64,000 bases of DNA from the NCBI GenBank assembly GCA_016786885.1, contig JAEUVO010000079.1, forward strand, positions 1 to 64,000, given 5' to 3'. Position numbers and translations under genes: made by a program. Source of the DNA: Chitinophagaceae bacterium (GTDB taxonomy: Bacteria; Bacteroidota; Bacteroidia; Chitinophagales; Chitinophagaceae). Positions 37,845 through 46,603 of the stretch are shown here, in pieces. The notes under the pieces were generated by a model. The model saw only the letters and a list, made by a program, of their open reading frames with translations, ran no database searches and was not told where the DNA came from. The first letter of the stretch is position 1; each line of letters starts with the position of its first letter.

Positions 37845-39993
37845 TGAAAATAAATTCTCCTCCTTCGTCTCCGGTATTTTTAATCGCTGCATACTGCGGC
37901 AGATTGTCTGAATTGCTGAGAATAGCTTTATAGAACCCATCAAAAAGTTCTTTTGCGCTGACAAACTTCTCATTGTTGTCCATCAATGACTTTTTCAGGT
38001 AAAAAATAAATTTGCTGTTGTCTGGTACTGGTTCCAGGTTACCACTGGCCATTACTTTGCGGCTGGTTACTGCATATTGCTTTTTTACTTCTTTGGATGC
38101 ATCAGGAGGCAGTGCCCGGGTAAAGGCACCACTGAAGCAGGCGTCGGCTATCAGCAAAATATGTTTGGCATTGCTTCTCTTTATCGCCTTATTAATATCG
38201 TCGGCAGAGATATAGCTTGCATTCAAACCCTTTTTCGCAGAAGAAGGAATCCAATAGCCATCTACATCGCCAAACTTGTCTTTTTCTGCAATGCCGTGTC
38301 CTGCATAAAAGATGATCAGGTTATCATTTTCGCTAAGTGAATTGCAGCGTTGAACAATGGCTTGCATGATCTCTTCCCTGCTACGGTTGAACAATGTGTC
38401 AATATTATCAGCACTGAAAGTGTACCTGCTTTCCAGGATAGATTTTAATTCCCTGGCATCTTTCACAGGATTTTTCAGATCAGGGATAGCGTCATCATCA
38501 TAATCCTTAGCTGCAATTAAGATAGCATAGAATTTTGGTGCAGGGCCAGACGTAATGGGAGCAGTAGGAGATGGTTTTTCCGGTTTTAGTCCACGGTTTT
38601 CTATACTTACTCCATTTACAGTAAAGGTCTGGTTGCTGGTATTACCTTGTTTATCCGTTGCCGAAATCACCAGAGCATTAGCTCCGGCCTTTAGCGGAAT
38701 ATTAGCTATGAATAACCCGTCTTCCTCCACTTTATCGATCAGGATACCATTAATCTTTACCTCAGCAATACCGGAAATATCTTTGACATTGCCAACGATG
38801 GTGGTTTTAGTATTCTCTGCTACAATATCGATACTGGAAGATGGTGCCGGATTTTTTAAGGAGATAACCGGTGGTGTTTTATCAGCTGTTACAGCATCAG
38901 CCTGTTTTTGTTGTAATCGCTCCAGTGCTCCTTCCAGATCTGGCTGGTTGGCATCTATTACCAGTGATTGTTCGTACAGGGAAGTGGCTTCCGTAACTTC
39001 TCCCAGTTGTTCCAGGATATAGCCGTACAGAAACAGAATATCAACATATGATCTTTTGGTTTCTTCTTTTATCTCTGTACCATATTCCTGGGAAGCCATG
39101 TCAAGGCTGTTCCAGGCGTCTTCCAGTTTACCAGATATAACCTGGGCAACTGCTGTAATAAAATGATTGTAGAATTTATACTTTGGTGTTTCCAGGTAAG
39201 TGGTGAATCTTTTCTGCCTGTACTGATCGTAATAAGATTCTGCTTCCTGCATCCGGTTCAGCCGAACCAGTGGGGAAATAATATTAATATATGCTACACT
39301 ATAGTTAGGATCTTTTGAAAGGCAGGTTTGATAGTCTTGTACCGATAATTCATAAGCCCCATAGGTATTATAAAAATACCCCCTGTTGTTATAATAGCCG
39401 ACTGTGGCAGGAGAAAGACTTATTGCTTTTGTAATATCCATTAATGCTGAATCGGGTTCATTGACCTTGAAATAAGCATGGTACCTGTTGGAATAGGTAA
39501 TAGCATTATTGGGATCATAAAGCAGGCTCATAGAAAGATCCCGGATAGCATGCTCAGGATAGTTTAGCTGTCCATAAGCAAATCCCCGGTTGGCATAAGC
39601 CCAGGCGTATTGGGGATCAAGTCGTATGGCTTCTGAGTAGTCCTCTATGGCTAAATCAAATTGGTTTTTCCGGGTATAGGCATATCCCCGGTTGGCCCAG
39701 GCAAATTGATTGCCCGGCTGCAGGCTGATGCAGGTATTGCAATCTGCTATAGCCCTGTCGGGTTCATTCTTTGCTATGTAGGAACTGCCCCGCCACAGGT
39801 AAGCATAAACATAATTTGGATCCAGGTTAATGGCCATGGTATACTGGATGATGGCCTGGTCATAATTCCTGTTTCGGTAAAACTCATCACCCTTATTACA
39901 GTAGGACTTTGCATCCTGCCCGGACGCTACGAAGAAGCCAATAATGAATATGACAGAAAAAAAGGACTTATAAACAAAAGGATAGAGCCGCAT
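37834..39993 (-). CDS. Exported TPR protein with C-terminal caspase (C14) domain
   Basis: 719 residues in four parts: a signal peptide (about 1-26, ending FFVASGQ), eight or more TPR units (about 30-370; for example YDQAIIQYTMAINLDPNYVY), an Ig-like domain (about 375-460; TPPVISLKNPAP to ISATDKQGNTSNQTF), and a peptidase C14 domain (about 485-719). The catalytic dyad is intact: His566 in FYAGHG and Cys619 in ADACFSG. The acidic pocket around DYDDDAIPDLKNPVKDA fits metacaspase- or orthocaspase-like enzymes, which cut after Arg or Lys. Export to the periplasm or beyond is an inference from the signal peptide. Substrates are unknown. Confidence 0.9.
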   Translation of the reverse strand: MRLYPFVYKSFFSVIFIIGFFVASGQDAKSYCNKGDEFYRNRNYDQAIIQYTMAINLDPNYVYAYLWRGSSYIAKNEPDRAIADCNTCISLQPGNQFAWANRGYAYTRKNQFDLAIEDYSEAIRLDPQYAWAYANRGFAYGQLNYPEHAIRDLSMSLLYDPNNAITYSNRYHAYFKVNEPDSALMDITKAISLSPATVGYYNNRGYFYNTYGAYELSVQDYQTCLSKDPNYSVAYINIISPLVRLNRMQEAESYYDQYRQKRFTTYLETPKYKFYNHFITAVAQVISGKLEDAWNSLDMASQEYGTEIKEETKRSYVDILFLYGYILEQLGEVTEATSLYEQSLVIDANQPDLEGALERLQQKQADAVTADKTPPVISLKNPAPSSSIDIVAENTKTTIVGNVKDISGIAEVKINGILIDKVEEDGLFIANIPLKAGANALVISATDKQGNTSNQTFTVNGVSIENRGLKPEKPSPTAPITSGPAPKFYAILIAAKDYDDDAIPDLKNPVKDARELKSILESRYTFSADNIDTLFNRSREEIMQAIVQRCNSLSENDNLIIFYAGHGIAEKDKFGDVDGYWIPSSAKKGLNASYISADDINKAIKRSNAKHILLIADACFSGAFTRALPPDASKEVKKQYAVTSRKVMASGNLEPVPDNSKFIFYLKKSLMDNNEKFVSAKELFDGFYKAILSNSDNLPQYAAIKNTGDEGGEFIFIKK

Positions 39994-40219
39994 ACAACCT
40001 GTTTAATGAGTAATAAAAACCAGCGTTAATTTTTCAAGGGGGCCTGCGGATAGAATAGCATCTGTTTCCATTCCTAATATACTGGGATTATTGGTCACTT
40101 ACAAATATTAAAAATATCCGTATCGGTAAAGACCTATGACCTGCTCCAAAACATGAACAGATATAGCATCCCAATGCCCTGGACTATTTGAACGGTATAC
40201 AATATCAGTATCATTTCTA

Positions 40220-40227
40220 TAGATTTG
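40220..40227 (+). promoter_or_regulatory. Promoter -7 element for the M28 peptidase
   Basis: TAGATTTG is an exact TAnnTTTG match 19 bp upstream of the ATG. A TTTG lies at 40187-40190, but the 29-bp spacing is too long for a normal -33 element. The gap 39994-40246 shows no gene. Confidence 0.5.
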
Positions 40228-40246
40228 GACTTCAATAATGTAACTA

Positions 40247-41569
40247 ATGAAAAAGCCGATGAAGTCGTTGCTGATTGTTTCAGTACTGTTTTTTTTATTG
40301 TTGACCGGGTGCAAAACTCCCGGGAATTCGCAAAGTTTACCCGGGGATATAGATAAGGTCATAACGGTTTCTGAAGTGGAACGGATTGAGAAGGTGCTGG
40401 CTGCCGATGAAATGAGGGGACGAAGGGCTTTTACTCCGGATATTGACAGGGCTGCTGATTTTATTGCCGCCGAATTCAAAGCCGCCGGGTTACAGCCACT
40501 CCATAACAGCGACGGTTTCCGCCAGGAATTTGCTATGGTGAGGACAAAGCACCTGTCATCGGCAGGGAATTTTGACGGAGTTTCTCTTGAAGCAAAGAAT
40601 ATAATTGCCGTTACTTCTCAAGCTCAACTGAAGATAGACCAGGCTTCAGGATATGAAAAGGTTTTTATAAAAGCAGGAGCAAATCTACAGGCAGAAGCAA
40701 GAAAACTGATCAGGTCAAATAAAAACCTGCTGGTATTGGTAGATAAAAGTTATGCGAATAGTTTTGGAAACCTGGCCAGATTAAAGTCGTCGATGTTTAA
40801 ATCAGTTTACAATGTGGTATTTGTTTTGTCGGATACCGACCCGGCTGCCTACCAGGTAGAGTTCTCTCATGAGATAACAGAACAAAAGCTGGCAAATGTA
40901 GTGGGTGTATTACCGGGCAAGAGCAGGAAAGAGGAGTATGTCATTTTTTCGGGGCATTATGATCATCTTGGGGTGGGTAAACCTGTCAATGGTGATTCCA
41001 TATATAATGGTGCCAACGATGATGCAGCTGGTATAACAGGTGTGATAATGCTGGCCAACTATTTTAAAACAGTAAAGGATAACGAGAGAACAATTGTTTT
41101 TGCAGCCTTTACAGCAGAAGAAGTGGGGGGCTTTGGGTCGCAATATTTTTCCCGGCAAATGAATCCTGACAAGGTGATGGCGATGTTCAATATTGAGATG
41201 ATCGGTACGGAAAGCAAGTGGGGCAAGAATTCAGCATACATAACCGGTTACGAAAAGACAAATATGGGTGAAATACTGGCGAAGGATCTAAAAGGGACTG
41301 CTTTTACTTTTTATCCTGATCCTTATCCGCAGCAGCAATTATTTTACCGGTCTGATAATGCTACGTTAGCAAGACTGGGTGTGCCGGCGCATACTATCTC
41401 TACTTCTAAGATGGATGTGGAACCGCATTACCATAAACTAACTGATCATATTGAAACACTTGACTTAGTGAATATGACGGAAGTAATAAAAGCTATTGCA
41501 CTCAGTTCAAAAAGTATTATTGCAGGAAAAGAAACACCAATAAGGGTGAAGGTGGAAGAGCTGAGGTAG
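40247..41569 (+). CDS. M28-family zinc aminopeptidase lipoprotein
   Basis: 440 residues with a lipoprotein signal (LLLTGC, Cys22), so probably anchored to the periplasmic face of the inner or outer membrane. The N-terminal part (about 40-215) includes a protease-associated-like insert. The M28 core carries the co-catalytic zinc ligands and catalytic residues: SGHYDHLGVG, NGANDDAAGITGV, FTAEEVGGFGS, FNIEMIG, and a final His in HYHKLTDHIETLD. Relatives release N-terminal amino acids from peptides. It is complete and monocistronic, and its stop lies 3 bp from the convergent stop of the 599-residue gene. Confidence 0.92.
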   Translation: MKKPMKSLLIVSVLFFLLLTGCKTPGNSQSLPGDIDKVITVSEVERIEKVLAADEMRGRRAFTPDIDRAADFIAAEFKAAGLQPLHNSDGFRQEFAMVRTKHLSSAGNFDGVSLEAKNIIAVTSQAQLKIDQASGYEKVFIKAGANLQAEARKLIRSNKNLLVLVDKSYANSFGNLARLKSSMFKSVYNVVFVLSDTDPAAYQVEFSHEITEQKLANVVGVLPGKSRKEEYVIFSGHYDHLGVGKPVNGDSIYNGANDDAAGITGVIMLANYFKTVKDNERTIVFAAFTAEEVGGFGSQYFSRQMNPDKVMAMFNIEMIGTESKWGKNSAYITGYEKTNMGEILAKDLKGTAFTFYPDPYPQQQLFYRSDNATLARLGVPAHTISTSKMDVEPHYHKLTDHIETLDLVNMTEVIKAIALSSKSIIAGKETPIRVKVEELR

Positions 41570-41572
41570 CTT

Positions 41573-43372
41573 TTATTGCCTCACCATGGGATCTTCATTA
41601 GCACTCATCCGCAATACAGCCGGGCTTTGATTTTTTATATCATATTCTGTTCCCAGGAAAGCAATTTTTATTTTTCTTCCATCGCTGTAATTGAAAGTGA
41701 TTGTATAATCTTTTACTTCATAAGTGCCGGAACCGGGATTAAGCGCCGGGTTGATGCATTCATTGTATTCATGATACAAAACTTTTACAGCCCCGTTATC
41801 AGTAAATCGTCCATCAGCCGTAAAACTGATGACAGGAATTTTTCCATACGCTTCACTCATTACATAAGTACCATTGAATCTTGCACCATCCACCGGGGAT
41901 AGTGAATAAAACTTATGGTCAGTCTGGTTGGCAGTGATGATGAGTGTATTTCCTTCCATTCGCAGTGGAATATCGGCATAAGGCATTTTCAGCACCCCTC
42001 TTCCGTTACTGAAGCTGTAAGTTCCCCAATCCCGGTGATATAGTTCCGGTGGTATTCTTGTATCTAACCCATCTAAACCTTCTGAATAAAACTTAGACCC
42101 GAAGTATGCCTGGCCATTGGATAAGAAAATGGGTGAATAAACATTATAACGCAAACCTGATGATGCCGATGTCTGCATGGAAATACCCTGCCATACACCC
42201 ATAATGCCGCCACCATCAGTTGTGCCGGACGACAGTAAAGGCTCCGACCCGTCCGTAAACTGCAGGGAGAATAAAAAATTATTAATCGCAGTTTTGTATG
42301 GCTGCCGGTCATCTGCATAAAAAGAAGACATGCTGCAGCTCCTGTTGATGGTTCTTGATTTTAAAACCGCCACTCGTTCAAAACGATTGTTGATTTTAAT
42401 AACAAATAAATCCAGTCCGTATTCAGGAGGATAATCGCCTCCACCGATTCGTACGCCGCCATTGCAGCGGATATACTCCCAGCCCCGGAAAGATTGTTTC
42501 GCCTGCTCCTTTTTATAATTGCCTTCCCCGAGGTAATTCATTTTTGTGCCGTTGTACATAGCTGCTGCTTCATCAAAACTTTGCTGTAATGCCTGTTCTA
42601 AGCTACCGCCAAAATTCAATGGTTGCATTATCTGCATGGCCAGATGTTCACCTTGTGGTAAATCCAATGGTTTAAAAACAACACCGTCCTGAAATTGCTG
42701 ATGGCTCCATCCCACAGGCGGAGAGTATGTCATCAATCCAAATTTCGCTGAGCCGGCATTATTTGCCTTCACCGGAACATTGTTAATGGTATTGCTGCTC
42801 ACTGTTGGCGATTTTGTTTTATCCAAATCAATTGATTCTAAAAAAGTGGTCATTTGCGGCAAGTAAGCTTCGTCATTCAGGCTGCTGCGTATGCTTACTG
42901 ATTTTCCATGGCCGCTGATGACTGTTAAAAAAATATATACATCGGCGCCATCCACTTTGGCAGGGGCTGCAGCGGCCACAATCTCCCAACCATCGGCTGT
43001 GCTTTGTGTTTCTGGTTTTGGAGATTCTTCAACTTTGTACGGCGTTGCCACTAATTCATTCCATTCACGGGTAAAATCTTTTTGAGCATCACCGGTACTC
43101 AGTTTGCTTGCAAACATGGCTATAATACAAAAGCCGCCATTGCTTTTATTCACATTCATATAATTCATCACACCGGGCTTGGCATCTTTGCTCCAGTTTT
43201 TGGGAGGAGTATAGGTTACAATGTCAAATGTTTCTGTTTGGGCGGAAACCTGCAGATACATTGCTGCCATGAAAACAGAAAGCACAAGAGTGCGACGCAA
43301 GGAACGATGCCATGAAATACCGCAGCTGGTAAATATAAATCTCAGACTATTTGTATTATTCTGCTTCTTCAT
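41573..43372 (-). CDS. Exported protein of unknown function, last gene of the five-gene operon
   Basis: 599 residues from the ATG of MKKQNNTNSL; a longer frame starts nine codons earlier. A signal sequence follows a basic N-terminal stretch (RRTLVLSVFMAAMYLQVSAQ). Two units with the same opening are visible: FDIVTYTPPKNWS (about residue 50) and FGLMTYSPPVGWS (about 215), each about 150 residues, so an internal duplication is likely. A C-terminal part from about 400 (IMGVWQGISMQ to DGRKIKIAFLG) looks like a lipocalin-type beta barrel. No catalytic motif. It overlaps the NHL gene by 17 bp, which suggests translational coupling. I do not recognise the family. Confidence 0.85.
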   Translation of the reverse strand: MKKQNNTNSLRFIFTSCGISWHRSLRRTLVLSVFMAAMYLQVSAQTETFDIVTYTPPKNWSKDAKPGVMNYMNVNKSNGGFCIIAMFASKLSTGDAQKDFTREWNELVATPYKVEESPKPETQSTADGWEIVAAAAPAKVDGADVYIFLTVISGHGKSVSIRSSLNDEAYLPQMTTFLESIDLDKTKSPTVSSNTINNVPVKANNAGSAKFGLMTYSPPVGWSHQQFQDGVVFKPLDLPQGEHLAMQIMQPLNFGGSLEQALQQSFDEAAAMYNGTKMNYLGEGNYKKEQAKQSFRGWEYIRCNGGVRIGGGDYPPEYGLDLFVIKINNRFERVAVLKSRTINRSCSMSSFYADDRQPYKTAINNFLFSLQFTDGSEPLLSSGTTDGGGIMGVWQGISMQTSASSGLRYNVYSPIFLSNGQAYFGSKFYSEGLDGLDTRIPPELYHRDWGTYSFSNGRGVLKMPYADIPLRMEGNTLIITANQTDHKFYSLSPVDGARFNGTYVMSEAYGKIPVISFTADGRFTDNGAVKVLYHEYNECINPALNPGSGTYEVKDYTITFNYSDGRKIKIAFLGTEYDIKNQSPAVLRMSANEDPMVRQ

Positions 43373-44468
43373 ATTGACTTGTTTTAGGATTCCATTCATG
43401 TTTACAAAAGGTAGTTACTATTCCATCAGCGGAAAGCTTCCGGATATAACTATTATTTGAATTGCTGCGGTCTATGATATATAAGTTGCCATTTCTGTCG
43501 AAAGCAATAGCGTTTGGAGAGTCAAAACGGGCCATCAATGCTTTGCCATCTGCATAACCGGGCTCTGCAGCACCTGCCGGATTGCCTGAAAAATTAAATT
43601 TACCGGTGCCTGCCACCGTCGTTACTTTATTGTTGGCGATTTTTATAATTCGATTCAGCCTTGAATCGGAAATATAGATATCGCCGTTTTTTGCAATAGC
43701 CATTCCACTGGGGTTGGTAAGTACAGCGGATGATACCGGGCCTTCTTTATACACGGAATTAAAAATTGTTTTATCGCATTGGCCTGCCAGAGTAGTAATG
43801 ATACCTGACGGCGAAATTTTTTTAATGCAATGGCTTACGCTGGCATTCACATACAGATTGCCGGCTGCATCGCAGGCCATACCACGGGGATAATGTAAAC
43901 GAAGCACACTATCATTGCCATTTTTTATTGTTGTTACCATACCCTCTGCACTAATTTTCCGGATAACATAATATCCGCTGCTACCCTGGTTATTGGTCCA
44001 CTCATTATCTGTAACATAAATAGTTCCATTATTATCTATGGCTATATTTTCAAGATTTACAAAAGTTGCAGTTAAACGGTCTCCATCCTTATACCCTGCA
44101 TTTCTTGTTCCTGCAATAGTGGTAACAACAGCATCAGGTGTTATCTTGCGGATGCAAGGCCCATCGGCCACATATAAATTATCTGCTGCATCAATGGCAA
44201 TGCCTTCGGCGTCATTAAACCCGGCCTGATTTGCTTTTCCATCTTTTCCCATTCGGGCACCACCGGCAAACAGTTCTGCTTTTCCAGCGGGAGAAATTTT
44301 TATTATTTTATTATTTCTGCCGGTTACAAACAGATTGCCTTTACTGTCTGCAACAATGCCGAAAGAAGCGGCGAAGGCTCCGGTAAGTTTGGGGGTTTGG
44401 GCAGTCATTTTATTTGCCGGCAAAAGAAAAGCAAGTAGAACCAGCCGAAAAAGAAATATTTTTTTCAT
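43356..44468 (-). CDS. Secreted NHL-repeat beta-propeller protein
   Basis: 370 residues with a signal peptide (MKKIFLFRLVLLAFLLPANKMTAQ). The whole mature chain is NHL-type repeats, about six blades, with motifs such as GRNNKIIKISPAGK, AIDAADNLYVADGPCIRKIT, ENIAIDNNGTIYVTDNEW, MACDAAGNLYVNASVSHCIK and AIAKNGDIYISDSRLNRIIK. NHL propellers bind proteins, peptides, sugars or nucleic acids; no enzyme active site is visible. Fourth gene of the operon, starting 59 bp after the TPR gene and overlapping the 599-residue gene. Confidence 0.9.
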   Translation of the reverse strand: MKKIFLFRLVLLAFLLPANKMTAQTPKLTGAFAASFGIVADSKGNLFVTGRNNKIIKISPAGKAELFAGGARMGKDGKANQAGFNDAEGIAIDAADNLYVADGPCIRKITPDAVVTTIAGTRNAGYKDGDRLTATFVNLENIAIDNNGTIYVTDNEWTNNQGSSGYYVIRKISAEGMVTTIKNGNDSVLRLHYPRGMACDAAGNLYVNASVSHCIKKISPSGIITTLAGQCDKTIFNSVYKEGPVSSAVLTNPSGMAIAKNGDIYISDSRLNRIIKIANNKVTTVAGTGKFNFSGNPAGAAEPGYADGKALMARFDSPNAIAFDRNGNLYIIDRSNSNNSYIRKLSADGIVTTFCKHEWNPKTSQYEEAE

Positions 44469-44527
44469 ACAATTTTTTTAACCGGTTTTATAAACTTTAA
44501 TATTCTGTTTAAGGGTACTTCAGTGTT

Positions 44528-46594
44528 TTATTTAAGTATTCCTTTTAAGGGCCCTTCATTAAAATCCCAGCCGGAGTTTATGCCAAACTTAGAACCGATA
44601 CCCACACTTTCTTTTATAACACCGGTGATATGTCCGGTAGTCTTTACTTCATTTTCCAATCCGACATCTGATATGCCATTGTTTCCGTCAAAGGTTATAA
44701 AAACTGATTCTGCGGCTTTTACGCCAACCATTGCTTTTACCGGACCAGCTTTTATGCCCAGCTCAAATTTTACCCCAATGCCAACACTGAGCGTTGACTT
44801 TTTTGTTTTAAAATCTTTTTCAAATTCAAATATTACTCCTTCGCCTGCACGAATAGAGAATTTTTCGCAGTTGAGTTGTATTTTACCTATACCAATACCC
44901 AGCTCCACATCAATGGGACAATCATACTCTTTGATGGAATTACTTTCTTTGGTAAGAGTCGCGGATTTAAATTCGCAAGGCTTAATTATTTTCGTCTGAC
45001 AAATTCCACCCATCATTTCCATGTATTTCATAATAAATGCATAGTACTGCATCCTGAAATTATCTTTGCTTACCGGGTTGAGGCTGAGGTAGTGCCAGTA
45101 AACTAATTCATCAAAATAAGTATTGTATATAAGTTTTCCTTTTTTTTGCATCTCTTCTGTGAGGTATGCAAATTTTGGCAGGTAAGTATTCGCCAGTTCA
45201 TCTTTTGCTGCGCAAATCTCTTCATCTGTGGCACAGTTTGCATGTGAAGCCCCTTCACCGGAGGGACATCGCAGAGCAAAGGCACCCATCATTTCCTGAT
45301 GCTTTCGTTGGTATTCTTTTTCTACCGCTGCCATATCTGATGTGAATACTTTTAAAGTTTTGTTGTGAAACTCACTGAGTTCCTTTTTGTATTCATCCAG
45401 TACTTCTCCTGCCATTATCTGGCACTGTTCATAAAATGGGTTTGCTATAAATTCATACTTATTTAATTTCCGTCCAACGCCACCGGCATTCATTATTTCC
45501 ATCCCTTTCTGCATTTGTTTTTGAGCCAGTTCCCCATACATAGCACCGTACTTTTGTCCCTGCAGTGCTATCATTTTTCTAAATGCATTATGTTCTGCAT
45601 CTGACCGTACTGCATCGTTTGTACTGATGCATTGAGACGGCAAATCATATTTGAACTGATTAAAGTATTCAGGCAGTTTTATACGGGGTCTTACGAGGTT
45701 AGCAATTCTTCTTCCTTTTTTTAATTTCCGGAGTTTTAAGTCAACCGTTTTGCTATAACCGCTTTTAATTGATTTTTCAAAATACTCTACAGCTTTTTCC
45801 GTATGCCCTCTTGATTCTTCAATAAACCCAGCGGTGCCGCATGCTTCGGGATGTTCCGGTTCTATTCTCATACAACGACCGAGGTAAACCATCGCTGTAT
45901 CCAATTCTCCCAAACCAGCATATGCCTGGCCCATGTTATTTAATAACATACTGTTGTTGGGAAAAGATTGTAAAACATATTTCAAAATGGGAATAGCTTT
46001 TTGTTCAATGCCCGCCATATTCAGCAAGGCTGCACAATTGTTAAGTAATAAGCCATTATCGGGATTATTGGCTGATGCTTTTATCATTAACAGCAGAGCT
46101 TCTTCCTGGTAATTGCTGTACCAGCCTGTTACGGCTGCATCACCCATTTTATCTCCATCGTTTTTATATTTTGCAGCAATTTTCTGAACGGAGGTGGCCA
46201 CACCCGGAGTAAATTTTTTTGAAAGCTGATTAAATAAATCATTTAAAAAATTGACCAGTTCTGTTTCGGTAAATACTTTTTTAGGAATGGAAGCAAGCAA
46301 CGTGGTATTCTTTGAAGGAAATTTCCAGTTGTCAACATTTCCATAGGCGCCTGGGTCAGTATAAGAAGATACACCCGGCTTGTTAGGGCTATTTTTTGTG
46401 GCTCCGGCTATCTGTTTTTGTTGCTCCCCTGCATCCTTCAGTGCTTTATTCACCATCGTATCGCCGCCATATTTTTTCATTAGTGCATTAGCATCCTTCA
46501 TCATTTTATCTATTTCAGCCTGGGTAGGTGCCTGGGCAAATAAAAATTGTGCCGAAATAAAAAACAGGAAGATGATGAAGAATATTTTTTTCAT
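44528..46594 (-). CDS. Secreted TPR protein with a Gly-rich C-terminal domain (operon member)
   Basis: 688 residues with a signal peptide (MKKIFFIIFLFFISAQFLFAQ). TPR-like repeats lie around 165-290 (LLNNMGQAYAGLGELDTAMV; SRGHTEKAVEYFEKSIKSGY), then a long helical region (about 330-560) with a Cys-containing insert (RCPSGEGASHANCATDEEIC). The last ~120 residues are beta-rich: CPIDVELGIGIGKIQLNCEK, GEGVIFEFEKDFKTKKSTL, and FDGNNGISDVGLE. This end and the TPR part match the protein at 31840-33669, so the two are full-length paralogues that differ most in the middle. Not a family I can name. It starts 9 bp after the 385-residue gene. Confidence 0.87.
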   Translation of the reverse strand: MKKIFFIIFLFFISAQFLFAQAPTQAEIDKMMKDANALMKKYGGDTMVNKALKDAGEQQKQIAGATKNSPNKPGVSSYTDPGAYGNVDNWKFPSKNTTLLASIPKKVFTETELVNFLNDLFNQLSKKFTPGVATSVQKIAAKYKNDGDKMGDAAVTGWYSNYQEEALLLMIKASANNPDNGLLLNNCAALLNMAGIEQKAIPILKYVLQSFPNNSMLLNNMGQAYAGLGELDTAMVYLGRCMRIEPEHPEACGTAGFIEESRGHTEKAVEYFEKSIKSGYSKTVDLKLRKLKKGRRIANLVRPRIKLPEYFNQFKYDLPSQCISTNDAVRSDAEHNAFRKMIALQGQKYGAMYGELAQKQMQKGMEIMNAGGVGRKLNKYEFIANPFYEQCQIMAGEVLDEYKKELSEFHNKTLKVFTSDMAAVEKEYQRKHQEMMGAFALRCPSGEGASHANCATDEEICAAKDELANTYLPKFAYLTEEMQKKGKLIYNTYFDELVYWHYLSLNPVSKDNFRMQYYAFIMKYMEMMGGICQTKIIKPCEFKSATLTKESNSIKEYDCPIDVELGIGIGKIQLNCEKFSIRAGEGVIFEFEKDFKTKKSTLSVGIGVKFELGIKAGPVKAMVGVKAAESVFITFDGNNGISDVGLENEVKTTGHITGVIKESVGIGSKFGINSGWDFNEGPLKGILK

Positions 46595-46603
46595 ATTGAA
46601 TTA

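Noticed and set aside
41562-41583. Hairpin at the junction of the M28 gene and the 599-residue gene
   Set aside because: TGAGGTA/TGCCTCA gives 7 pairs including one G-U, with no U-tract on either strand. Too weak to call a terminator.
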